NCBI GenBank assembly: GCA_900546625.1
Contig: URDU01000020.1
Location: 1 to 50,023 of the forward strand
Length of the DNA: 50,023 bases
Source of the DNA: an uncultured Lachnobacterium sp.
GTDB taxonomy: Bacteria; Bacillota; Clostridia; Lachnospirales; Lachnospiraceae
Direction: 5' to 3'
Positions 43,310 to 50,023 of the stretch are shown here, in pieces (position 1 is the first letter of the stretch; the number at the start of each line of letters is the position of its first letter). The notes below the pieces were generated by a model. It saw only the letters and a list, made by a program, of their open reading frames with translations, was not told the origin of the DNA and made no database searches. Position numbers and translations under genes: made by a program.

Positions 43310-43590
43310 TAGATACCTCCTATAATAAAACCGTCCCCCTCTCCGTCCGGCTTGAATATGCACAATACCCACTGCCCTACGGTCGGAATCCAAGGTTTTA
43401 CTTTAATCTTGCATCCTGTTTCACATTCCACGGTTGGCGGTCGTTTTACAATCCTTAAATCTCCTGTAACTATGCCCTGGTCCGGAATCTGCACCCTTGC
43501 GGTCATTTCTCCGGCGTTTACCTTGCTTACCTGTCCGATTCTCACAATGTCCTTTAGTTCCTGTATATCTGTACTGCCGAATCCTGCCAT
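43309..43590 (-). CDS. Baseplate spike protein (gpV-like, OB fold)
   Basis: 93 residues, the oligonucleotide/oligosaccharide-binding domain of baseplate spikes (IVRIGQVSKVNAGEMTARVQIPD, PWIPTVGQWVLCIFKP, GFIIGGI). It lacks the long beta-helix of P2 gpV, so the spike tip would be short or supplied by another protein. Confidence 0.82.
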   Translation of the reverse strand: MAGFGSTDIQELKDIVRIGQVSKVNAGEMTARVQIPDQGIVTGDLRIVKRPPTVECETGCKIKVKPWIPTVGQWVLCIFKPDGEGDGFIIGGI

Positions 43591-44922
43591 TTAATAACCC
43601 TCCAACACGCTACGCAACTTTATCTGTACCTTATATCCGCCTGTGATACTATGTTGTGCCTGTTCTACTATGTACTTTCCGTCAAATTCTCCATATCCAT
43701 ATACAGTTACGGTTATGCCTGCCACATAGTCTACATCCCCGACTAATGTAAATTCTGCTGTTGTTTCGCCTTTATTTCTCTGTCGTAACTGACACTTTGC
43801 CAACTCCAACGCTTCCGCTTGGCTTGATACTTTGTGTTTAAATTCGTATGTCTGTCCGTCCGGGTCTGCTCCCGGTGCTGTGTATGTGGCTTCAATGGTT
43901 TTCTTTGTGTTCGGGTCTGTATATGATACATGGCACTTTGAATAGGATGTATCTGCCGTTTTTGTCGAAAAACTGTAGCTTAATATATTTCCTTTCCCTG
44001 CCTTTATCTTTTTAACGGATGATTTTTTTTCGTAATCTGCTTCGTCAAAAAGAACAATGGTTTTTGATGTAACCTTTAGGGAAATGCCTGCGTTTTTGCA
44101 TAACTTTTTCAAGAAAACAATATCCGCCGTGTTTACCTGTTCTTTTCTCTTGTAGCTTGGGTTGTGACTTGAAAGATACATTACTTTCATGCTGTTACCC
44201 TTGCCTATTTTTTCTGCTATATTTTTAAGATTGGTATTCTCCCAAGTCTTAGATTTCTTTTCCTGCCGTAACTTTGTGCTATACGGTATTGATGTAGCCT
44301 TTATGGTTAATTTCTGCGGTGGTCCTTGATAACTCACGCTGTCAATCTCAAACTTTCCACAATCCAATATTTTATCTTTTCCGTCTGAATACGGATTTTT
44401 TTGTATCACAATAGCGTGTATTTCTGTACCCTTAAAGGCTTTCTTTTCTTTAATCACGGTCGTTTTGGTTGTGGTTGTTGCCTGTCCTCCCTCCACATCT
44501 GAAGCATTGCACCAACCGTATACCCTTTGTCCGTCCTGTGATATAAGATGATAAGGGTGTGCGTTATGGTTCGCTATCGTGCATTTACAGGTGCTTGCAC
44601 CCCTGTTTACTGTCGGTTCTGCTGCCATAGAGGATATATATACCGGTCCGCCCTTAAATTTCACAATAGCACCTACCTTTATCTCTCCACCGCCTGTAGT
44701 AACCGTTTCTGTTTTTGTTTTTACCGCTTTGCTCGTATTGAGCCAATCTTTAATCCATTTACCCTCCCTATCGTCTAAGGATAGGCTTATATCGTCCGTT
44801 TCGTCCTCTTCTTTGTCTGTAAAGGACAGGGATAACAGATACTTGGATAATTCCTTGGATATATCTGCACCCTTAAAGTACAGTTTTACCACGGTACGCC
44901 TTGCGTAATTCTTATTACTCAC
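43591..44922 (-). CDS. Tail hub protein D (late control D-like) with inserted SH3-like module
   Basis: 443 residues. The hub fold is seen at the start (YFKGADISKELSKYLLSLSFTDKEEDETDDISLSLDD) and in the second half (GPPQKLTIKATSIPYSTKLRQEKKSKTWEN, GDVDYVAGITVTVYGYGEFDGKYIVEQAQHSI). An insertion at about 78-150 (IKVGAIVKFKGGPVYISS, HPYHLISQDGQRVYGWCN) is the same SH3-like module that ends the lysin at 33094-33987. This is unusual in gpD and suggests wall binding during penetration. Confidence 0.85.
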   Translation of the reverse strand: MSNKNYARRTVVKLYFKGADISKELSKYLLSLSFTDKEEDETDDISLSLDDREGKWIKDWLNTSKAVKTKTETVTTGGGEIKVGAIVKFKGGPVYISSMAAEPTVNRGASTCKCTIANHNAHPYHLISQDGQRVYGWCNASDVEGGQATTTTKTTVIKEKKAFKGTEIHAIVIQKNPYSDGKDKILDCGKFEIDSVSYQGPPQKLTIKATSIPYSTKLRQEKKSKTWENTNLKNIAEKIGKGNSMKVMYLSSHNPSYKRKEQVNTADIVFLKKLCKNAGISLKVTSKTIVLFDEADYEKKSSVKKIKAGKGNILSYSFSTKTADTSYSKCHVSYTDPNTKKTIEATYTAPGADPDGQTYEFKHKVSSQAEALELAKCQLRQRNKGETTAEFTLVGDVDYVAGITVTVYGYGEFDGKYIVEQAQHSITGGYKVQIKLRSVLEGY

Positions 44923-45139
44923 TTACCGTTACCCCCTGTTTCCACGGTGGCAGGGATTCCGATACCGTTAATTCAATTTCCGGCAAGGTCAATACAACCC
45001 CTGCCGGAAAAATATAGGTATCTTTATACTCAATATTCGCCTTAATAAGAGTATCCATATACATTTCATTGCCATAGGCTTTATAAGCCACAATATCCCA
45101 AGTATCCCCGGATACCGTTGTATAAGTGTTATTAAGCAT
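44915..45139 (-). CDS. LysM-type tail protein X
   Basis: 74 residues, one LysM domain (TTVSGDTWDIVAYKAYGNEMYMDTLIKAN...FPAGVVLTLPE), as in P2 gpX. It sits between tape measure and hub and probably attaches to the hub. Confidence 0.88.
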   Translation of the reverse strand: MLNNTYTTVSGDTWDIVAYKAYGNEMYMDTLIKANIEYKDTYIFPAGVVLTLPEIELTVSESLPPWKQGVTVSE

Positions 45140-48100
45140 ATACTACCCTGTCCTCCTGTTCTTTTTGTTCTTTCAGAATCGCAACAATGATTGCTCGTAG
45201 CTTTTCTAAAAATGCTTCGTCATACTGTTCCAACTGTTGCTTAATGTTATTTGCTTCGCCGTTTCCATTTACTACAACGCTTGGCGAATTTTGAACATTT
45301 ATAACGATTGTGCCGGCCCCGCTCATTCTTGCGGATACATTATCCGCCGTCTGTGCCTGTGAGATATTGTTAAATATCTGTCCTGTCTGTGCTGCCGTAA
45401 ACACTTTTCTATTGGCAGCGTTTGTAATCAACTCTGGTCCATTCTCTCCGGCTATAAATGTACCCGGTGTCCTGTCTGTACCTTTCGCAAATCCCGGAAT
45501 CAAAGGTATGTTAATTCCTTTTCCGCCAAGTCCGGGAACCCAATCCGGCACTTTCAATTTATTAAGTCCACCGATTACGGTATTAACCGCTGATACAACG
45601 GCTCGTAATGGTGCTTTGATGATTTCGCCAAGTCCTCCGACCGCTCCCGAAAAGATAGACTTAATCCCGTTCCAAGCCTGCGACCAATTACCTGTAAATA
45701 CACCTGTCACAAAATCTATAATTCCGCCTAATACGGTCATAAGATTTTGAATTATGCCCTGTACCGAACCAATCACGGATTGAACCACGGATAAAATTAC
45801 AGGCATCACAGCTTGCACCACCTGTAAAATTCCCTGTACGATTGGTGCTACTATGTTCCAAATCGTTGTCAATGCGGTTTGAATTGCCGGAAGCAATACC
45901 GATAAGACATTAGTAACCACAGGTAATATTGCTTGAATCGCTGCCGATATAGCAGGTAATACAGTGCTTGTTATAAAACTGAATAACTCCGATATAATCG
46001 GTAATACATAGGTCTGCAAAAACGAGATAAGCTGCGATATAATCGGCATTAACCCGGCTATAAAATTTGCAATAATCGGAATAACTGCACCGACAAAATC
46101 AACAATACTTTGAATGATTGACATTATCGTAGGTGCTGCTGCCTGTATAAAACTTACAATGCCCGGCACAACATCATTTATAATTACCTGTAATACCTGT
46201 TCTGCGACAGGAACTACATAGGTTGTCACAAATGCTATTACATCCGATACCGCCGTTTTCACTTTTCCAAGGATATTAACAAGCGTATCAAATACCTGTA
46301 CGCCTTTATCGCCAAAAATCTCTTGTATCTTGTTTCTTGCTTCTCCGATATTACTATCAGAGAAAATATTTTTAATGGTATCTCCAACACTCGTAATAAC
46401 CGCTACAATCTTGTCAAAGATTGCCAACGCTTCACTTCCGAATGTTTTTTCTATAAATGCTCTGATTTCCTGTAAGTGGTTTTTTACCAACTGAATAACA
46501 GTAATAATTGTTGTGATTACTCCAACAATCGGTAAAATCTTGCCTACCACTCCGCCAAGCGGACCGAATACAGAACTTGCTAAATTTCCCAACGGTCCGA
46601 GCATTGTTTTTATAGCATTTCCTACAGGTGCTATAAACTTCGTTATTTTTCCGAATCCCGCACCTATGATGTTTCCAACCTTGCCTAAAGGCGAATTTGC
46701 TATAATCGTTCCAACTCCCGACAGGATACCGCCAAGTTTACCTCCCATTCGTGTAAACGGACTTAAAAACAGGTTAAGTAGTTTTGAGCCTGCCCCCATT
46801 ACAGTACCGCCGATTTTTCCGCCGATACTGCTAAATACGCTGCCAATCTTTGTAAACAGGGTACTGTTGCTCAATACTCCGCCTAATGCACTGCTTACGC
46901 CCCCGGCTGCGTTCTTTACACTTGTGAAATATCCAAGAATACCGCTACCGATATTCTTAAAATTTAAAAATCCGCCCGTAAGACTTGACAGGTATGTATT
47001 CATCCCTATGCCTTTGATAATTTCAAAGGCTTTTTGTAATTTGAATACACCCCCTTGTACTTCTAAAAATCCTAGTTTTGCTACAAGTCCTCCGACCTTT
47101 AACCCGGCTAATGCAGCCGCAACTTTGGCAATAGTTTTTACTGCCTGCGGATTTTCCCTTACAAAGTCTGTAACTACATTTACTATTTCTGTAAATTTCT
47201 TTATGCCCTCTGTAAGGGTTGGTAATAGCAACTCTCCAAGTTCTACCTGTAAGGCATCAAAGGCAGATTGTGCCAATGTGATACTTCCGTTAAGATTATC
47301 CAACTTGGTTTCTGCCATTTGTTTAGCTGCACCGTCACAGTTATATACCGCATCTGTAAGTTTATTAAAATCGGCTTCTGATGCGTTTACAATAGCAAGC
47401 ATACCCGCAAAACTTTCTTTTCCGAAAATCGTTGTTGCTGCTGCCACTTGTTCTGCTTCGGACAATCCGCCTAAACTGCTTCGGAGGTTCTTTACTACAT
47501 CCCCAAAACTCTTCATAGAGCCGTCTGCATTTGTAAGGCTTATGCCGTATTTCTCCATTGCTGCCGCTTGTGCATCTGTCGGCTTCGCCATATTGGCTAA
47601 TGCCGTCTTTAAACTTGTACCTGCGACCTCCGCCTTAATACTTGCATTTGCCATAAGACCAATGCCTAAAGACATATCCTCTACGCTATACCCTAATGCT
47701 CCGGCTACAGGTGCGACCTTTTGGAATGTTGACCCCATCATACCTACATTGGTGTTTGCATTGCTTGATGCTTGTGCCAATACGTCCGAAAAATGCCCGG
47801 CATCTGATGCACTCAACCCGAAAGCTGTTAAGGCATCCGTTACAATATCTGATACACTTGCCAAATCTTCCCCGGAAGCTGCTGCAAGGTTCATAATACC
47901 CTCGATACCGCCTAGCATATCCTCGGTTTTCCAACCTGCCATAGCCATATATTCCATAGCCTGTCCGGCTTCTGTTGCGGTAAACTTTGTTGATGCTCCC
48001 ATTTCTTTGGCTTTGTTTGAAAGTTGGGCGATTTCCTCGGTTGTCGCTCCCGATATTGCCTTTACTCCCGACATCTGCTCTTGAAATTCGGCTGCCTTTT

Positions 48101-48680
48101 TAACCGGCCCGGCATATATCGCCGTTCCTACTGCTGCGATTGCTCCTATTGTTCCTGTCAACTGTGACTTTGTTTGTGCTATTGCTGCGTTATTCTTATT
48201 TATCTTTTCGTTAATGGCTGCAACTTTCTCCTGTGATTTCTGCAACCTGTCGTATTGCTTTTGTAACTCCTCCGTATTCTTGGCAAGGTTATCCGTATTT
48301 ACGCCCGCTTCTTGGAGTGCCTGCCCCATTTCCTGTAGCTTTTCCGTTTCATCCGCTGCCTTATCTCTCGCCTTTGCCAACGCTTCCGTGTTGGCTTCTA
48401 ATTTCTTTTTAAGTTTTTCGGATTCTCCGCCTGTTGCATCATACTCCGCCTGTAACCTTTCATGCTCTTTTTCAAGGTCTGTAACTCTCTGCTTGCTTCT
48501 CTCTACCGCTGTCTGCTGTTTCTGATAAGCCGATACATCCTTTAACTTATTTCTAACCTCTTTCAGATTATCGCCCAAAAGGGTCATTGTGCTGTTTGCT
48601 GTCTTAAAGGTCTTAGAGAAGTTCGGCCCCAAGGCTGCTGTTAATTGAAAGAAAAATTGAAATTGTCTTGCACTCGCCAC
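45132..48680 (-). CDS. Tail tape measure protein (P2 gpT-like)
   Basis: 1182 residues. I start it at a GTG (48680, VASARQFQF), because AAAGGAGG lies 7 nt upstream; the ATG at 48713 reads through this site. The N-terminal coiled coil (AEYDATGGESEKLKKKLEAN) is followed by the TMP core (AAEFQEQMSGVKAISGATTEEIAQLSNKAKEMGASTKFTATEAGQAMEYMAMAGW). Long hydrophobic stretches (about 600-1000) and a C-terminal basic, Gly-rich end follow. Its length sets tail length. Confidence 0.95.
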   Translation of the reverse strand: MASARQFQFFFQLTAALGPNFSKTFKTANSTMTLLGDNLKEVRNKLKDVSAYQKQQTAVERSKQRVTDLEKEHERLQAEYDATGGESEKLKKKLEANTEALAKARDKAADETEKLQEMGQALQEAGVNTDNLAKNTEELQKQYDRLQKSQEKVAAINEKINKNNAAIAQTKSQLTGTIGAIAAVGTAIYAGPVKKAAEFQEQMSGVKAISGATTEEIAQLSNKAKEMGASTKFTATEAGQAMEYMAMAGWKTEDMLGGIEGIMNLAAASGEDLASVSDIVTDALTAFGLSASDAGHFSDVLAQASSNANTNVGMMGSTFQKVAPVAGALGYSVEDMSLGIGLMANASIKAEVAGTSLKTALANMAKPTDAQAAAMEKYGISLTNADGSMKSFGDVVKNLRSSLGGLSEAEQVAAATTIFGKESFAGMLAIVNASEADFNKLTDAVYNCDGAAKQMAETKLDNLNGSITLAQSAFDALQVELGELLLPTLTEGIKKFTEIVNVVTDFVRENPQAVKTIAKVAAALAGLKVGGLVAKLGFLEVQGGVFKLQKAFEIIKGIGMNTYLSSLTGGFLNFKNIGSGILGYFTSVKNAAGGVSSALGGVLSNSTLFTKIGSVFSSIGGKIGGTVMGAGSKLLNLFLSPFTRMGGKLGGILSGVGTIIANSPLGKVGNIIGAGFGKITKFIAPVGNAIKTMLGPLGNLASSVFGPLGGVVGKILPIVGVITTIITVIQLVKNHLQEIRAFIEKTFGSEALAIFDKIVAVITSVGDTIKNIFSDSNIGEARNKIQEIFGDKGVQVFDTLVNILGKVKTAVSDVIAFVTTYVVPVAEQVLQVIINDVVPGIVSFIQAAAPTIMSIIQSIVDFVGAVIPIIANFIAGLMPIISQLISFLQTYVLPIISELFSFITSTVLPAISAAIQAILPVVTNVLSVLLPAIQTALTTIWNIVAPIVQGILQVVQAVMPVILSVVQSVIGSVQGIIQNLMTVLGGIIDFVTGVFTGNWSQAWNGIKSIFSGAVGGLGEIIKAPLRAVVSAVNTVIGGLNKLKVPDWVPGLGGKGINIPLIPGFAKGTDRTPGTFIAGENGPELITNAANRKVFTAAQTGQIFNNISQAQTADNVSARMSGAGTIVINVQNSPSVVVNGNGEANNIKQQLEQYDEAFLEKLRAIIVAILKEQKEQEDRVVYA

Positions 48681-48708
48681 GCCTTTACCTCCTTTCGGGC
48701 ATAATAAA

Positions 48709-48752
48709 AGCACCTGCCGTGCAAGTGCTGAATCTATGTAAATTATGATTAT
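48709..48752 (-). other. Hairpin beside an ATGTAAATTATGATTA element upstream of the tape measure gene
   Basis: AGCACTTGC and GCAGGTGCT arms (48709-48729, minus sense), followed by TTTTATT and preceded by TTTACATAGATTCAG. The order recalls the bacteriocin-locus elements (TTTACATAGAGTCAG then hairpin). It may be an attenuator; the resemblance may be chance. Confidence 0.4.
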
Positions 48753-48765
48753 TTTCTTTGTTAAA

Positions 48766-48791
48766 ATCCGCCCTGTATTTCAAGGGCGGAT
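48766..48791 (-). terminator. Terminator-like hairpin inside the tail operon
   Basis: ATCCGCCCT and AGGGCGGAT, perfect 9-bp stem, 8-nt loop, followed in minus sense by TTTT. It lies just after the frameshift product stop and could lower expression of downstream genes relative to tube and chaperone. Confidence 0.65.
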
Positions 48792-48794
48792 ATG

Positions 48795-49330
48795 CTATTG
48801 GTTGTTCTGTTGTTGTGCTTTTTCTTTTTCTATCAATCCGTTAAGACTTCGTATCCACCCTCTTAAATCACGGATTGTAAGGCTTACCCAATAATCAACC
48901 CCTGTGTGTGTCTGTCTTGAAAGTAAAAGTGCGTTTTCTCTTACCCAAGTTCCGGGGTTTAATCCGTTAAGCCTGTTGTTACTAAAAAATCCCTGCTCTT
49001 ATTCTTGATTTTTCCAAAATCACGGATAGGCAAATGCTCGATAAGGTCACTTCCTACGCCTGCTGCTCTCGCTGCCATTTTCGACAGGAAAGAGGTTGAA
49101 ATTTCCGGCGATAATACATACTCGCCAACTGCTGCCATTTCATTTTCAACGGCAATCATATCCGAACCTAAAAGACCCTCAAAATTAAAAGTCAACTTAT
49201 CGTATGTCTTTCCCTCAAATTCAAAAGGGTTCTTGAATACATGGGTATAATTTAATCCGTCTGTGTCCGATTCGGTCACATTCGTTTTCTTTTCTTCTGT
49301 TGCTACTGCTGTCTGCTTTACATCTTCCAT
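48795..49330 (-). CDS. Tail assembly chaperone, -1 frameshift product (E+E'-like)
   Basis: If ribosomes slip back one base at TTTTTTA (48983-48989), the chaperone is extended by about 64 residues (SNNRLNGLNPGTWVREN ... LLLSRQTHTGVDYWVSLTIRDLRGWIRSLNGL). This gives a 178-residue protein. The extension overlaps and follows the short frame in the -1 frame with no start codon of its own. This is the conserved layout of the tail chaperone genes of P2 (E/E') and lambda (G/GT). The fusion probably recruits the tape measure protein. Confidence 0.78.
48959..49330 (-). CDS. Tail assembly chaperone, short form (E-like)
   Basis: 123 residues, soluble and acidic (NYTHVFKNPFEFEGKTYDKLTFNFEGLLGSD), the E/gp41-type tail chaperone that comes between tube and tape measure. 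Its stop lies 24 nt after a canonical slippery heptamer. It makes the major product; a minority is extended. Confidence 0.85.
   Translation of the reverse strand: MEDVKQTAVATEEKKTNVTESDTDGLNYTHVFKNPFEFEGKTYDKLTFNFEGLLGSDMIAVENEMAAVGEYVLSPEISTSFLSKMAARAAGVGSDLIEHLPIRDFGKIKNKSRDFLVTTGLTD
48983..48989 (-). other. -1 ribosomal frameshift slippery site
   Basis: Minus-strand T TTT TTA in frame (GAT TTT TTA), the same heptamer as used by HIV-1. It is near the end of the short chaperone frame and opens the -1 frame that runs to 48795. Confidence 0.78.
49262..49280. repeat. Dispersed 19-bp palindromic motif, copy 3
   Basis: TGTGTCCGATTCGGTCACA on the plus strand, inside the chaperone gene near its 5' end, where it encodes VTESDT, as in copy 2. 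Confidence 0.6.
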
Positions 49331-49385
49331 TGCGTTTAATCCTCCAATTTTCTATCAAATACAGGAAAAGCACGGTTTCCCGTGC

Positions 49386-49904
49386 TTATTTTCCAAGTGC
49401 CTTTCTTACATCCGCCAAGTAATCTTTTTCGTTTACATAGTAGATATAATTAAGCGGGTCAATCTCCAACTTTTTCTTGCCGTTAATGTATGTAGCATAA
49501 TAACTTACTGCATACTCTCCGCTTACCTCCGCTGCCGCTGCCGTGGCAACTTTTCCGGGGTTAAGTTTCTTCGGGGTTACTACAAGAATATGTTTTACTG
49601 ATACAACCTCTGTAGTACCCTTTACGGTATCTTTCTGCTGCTGTGCTGCTCTTAAATCAATATTGTGCTGTCTAGGCTCATGTAATTTAATTGCATTGTT
49701 TGTTACCGTTCTGAAATTGAGGGTAAGGCTCATTGCTTCAATCGCACCTAAAATTACAGATTCGATTTTACCGCCAATGCCGGCCCCGCTGATTTCCTCT
49801 GTAATATTTGAAATTTCGGGTAAGGTTACTTCGGAGATTCCGATATATTCCGTTGCATCTTCGTACACCGCAAACCCGATTACTGTTTCGTCAATCTTTG
49901 GCAT
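49386..49904 (-). CDS. Major tail tube protein (P2 FII-like)
   Basis: 172 residues. The P2 FII-type tube pattern is seen (LPEISNITEEISGAGIGGKIESVILGAIEAMSLTLNFRT, ending YYVNEKDYLADVRKALGK). It forms the rigid tube inside the sheath. GGAGG precedes the ATG, 15 nt after the sheath stop. Confidence 0.93.
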   Translation of the reverse strand: MPKIDETVIGFAVYEDATEYIGISEVTLPEISNITEEISGAGIGGKIESVILGAIEAMSLTLNFRTVTNNAIKLHEPRQHNIDLRAAQQQKDTVKGTTEVVSVKHILVVTPKKLNPGKVATAAAAEVSGEYAVSYYATYINGKKKLEIDPLNYIYYVNEKDYLADVRKALGK

Positions 49905-49917
49905 CCTGTTTTACCTC

Positions 49918-50023
49918 CTATGCAAAAATGTTTTCGAGATAACTTACGTCATACTCTAATACAAAATCAAGTTCCTTTGCAGGACTTGGCGGTGTAAGGT
50001 AGATATGGAATTTTGCCTTACCT
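49918..50023 (-). CDS. Tail sheath protein, C-terminal end (partial at window edge)
   Basis: The last 34 codons (FHIYLTPPSPAKELDFVLEYDVSYLENIFA) match the end of contractile tail sheath proteins. The gene continues to the right of the window. It is directly upstream of the tube gene, as in P2 (FI-FII). Confidence 0.85.
   Translation of the reverse strand, partial: GKAKFHIYLTPPSPAKELDFVLEYDVSYLENIFA

Larger units (their letters stand above)
30466..50023. mobile_element. P2-like contractile-tail prophage (one end; continues beyond window)
   Basis: From the junction inside the BceA-like gene rightward, all genes are phage-like. A small regulatory end is followed by lysis genes, a diversity-generating retroelement, appendage genes and the tail genes up to the sheath. 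Head, replication and integrase genes are not in the window. Nearly all genes are on the minus strand; two small genes at 32.0-32.6 kb are on the plus strand. Confidence 0.93.

Noticed and set aside
46513..48084. 523-codon open frame on the plus strand
   Set aside because: Antisense of the tape measure gene; low-complexity Pro/Ala-rich translation and no ribosome-binding site.

Overview
The window reads as a low-GC Firmicutes chromosome, most likely a gut Lachnospiraceae close to Agathobacter/Roseburia. The best clue is a full-length butyryl-CoA:acetate CoA-transferase (25378-26718). Leader peptides, a C39-type exporter, LytTR/GHKL regulators and Lachnospiraceae-type mobile remnants agree with this. 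The genus is an inference; no rRNA or tRNA gene was seen.

Left part, about 1-12.9 kb: a modular bacteriocin locus, almost all on the minus strand. It encodes two precursors with near-identical double-glycine leaders (3406-3810, 9592-9984), a 39-residue peptide with a related leader (720-839), candidate immunity proteins, a CPBP protease-like protein, a C39-peptidase ABC exporter, an HlyD-type adaptor and a membrane-anchored BIG2 protein. An effector-binding-like protein, a 20-residue peptide gene and a divergent LytTR regulator/GHKL kinase pair complete it. Parts of the locus are duplicated: the exporter 5' end (1-55 = 6102-6156), a 113-bp block (8653-8765 = 10077-10189), and a palindrome-plus-hairpin element upstream of several genes. 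Cassettes seem to have been inserted by recombination between these repeats.

12.9-21.9 kb: nested mobile DNA. A Fic toxin/antitoxin module lies between two 57-bp direct repeats. Its fic gene is split inside the catalytic HPFRxGNGR motif by a degraded 7.5-kb element whose ends carry GA dinucleotides, as for TnpX/TndX-type serine recombinases. The element holds recombinase and relaxase remnants, a DUF6076 fragment, and one intact cargo pair: a large secreted polymorphic toxin (CBM2-like, Ca-binding repeats, vWA, C-terminal nuclease-like domain) and its probable immunity gene.

21.9-30.5 kb: ordinary chromosome. It has an RlmI-like methyltransferase, a UPF0175/PIN-like toxin-antitoxin pair, a family 2 glycosyltransferase, the CoA-transferase, an AlaX-type tRNA editing protein and a BceB-like permease. 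The partner BceA-like ATPase is cut off at its PTGALD motif.

30.5-50.0 kb: one end of a P2-like contractile-tail prophage that continues past the right edge. Read right to left it has sheath, tube, tail chaperone with a -1 frameshift site, tape measure, LysM protein X, hub D, spike V, U, W, J and I, then appendage genes. A diversity-generating retroelement follows in the order target, avd, template repeat, reverse transcriptase. All 10 differences between template and variable repeat are at template adenines. Lysis genes and a small regulatory end with palindromic operators complete it.
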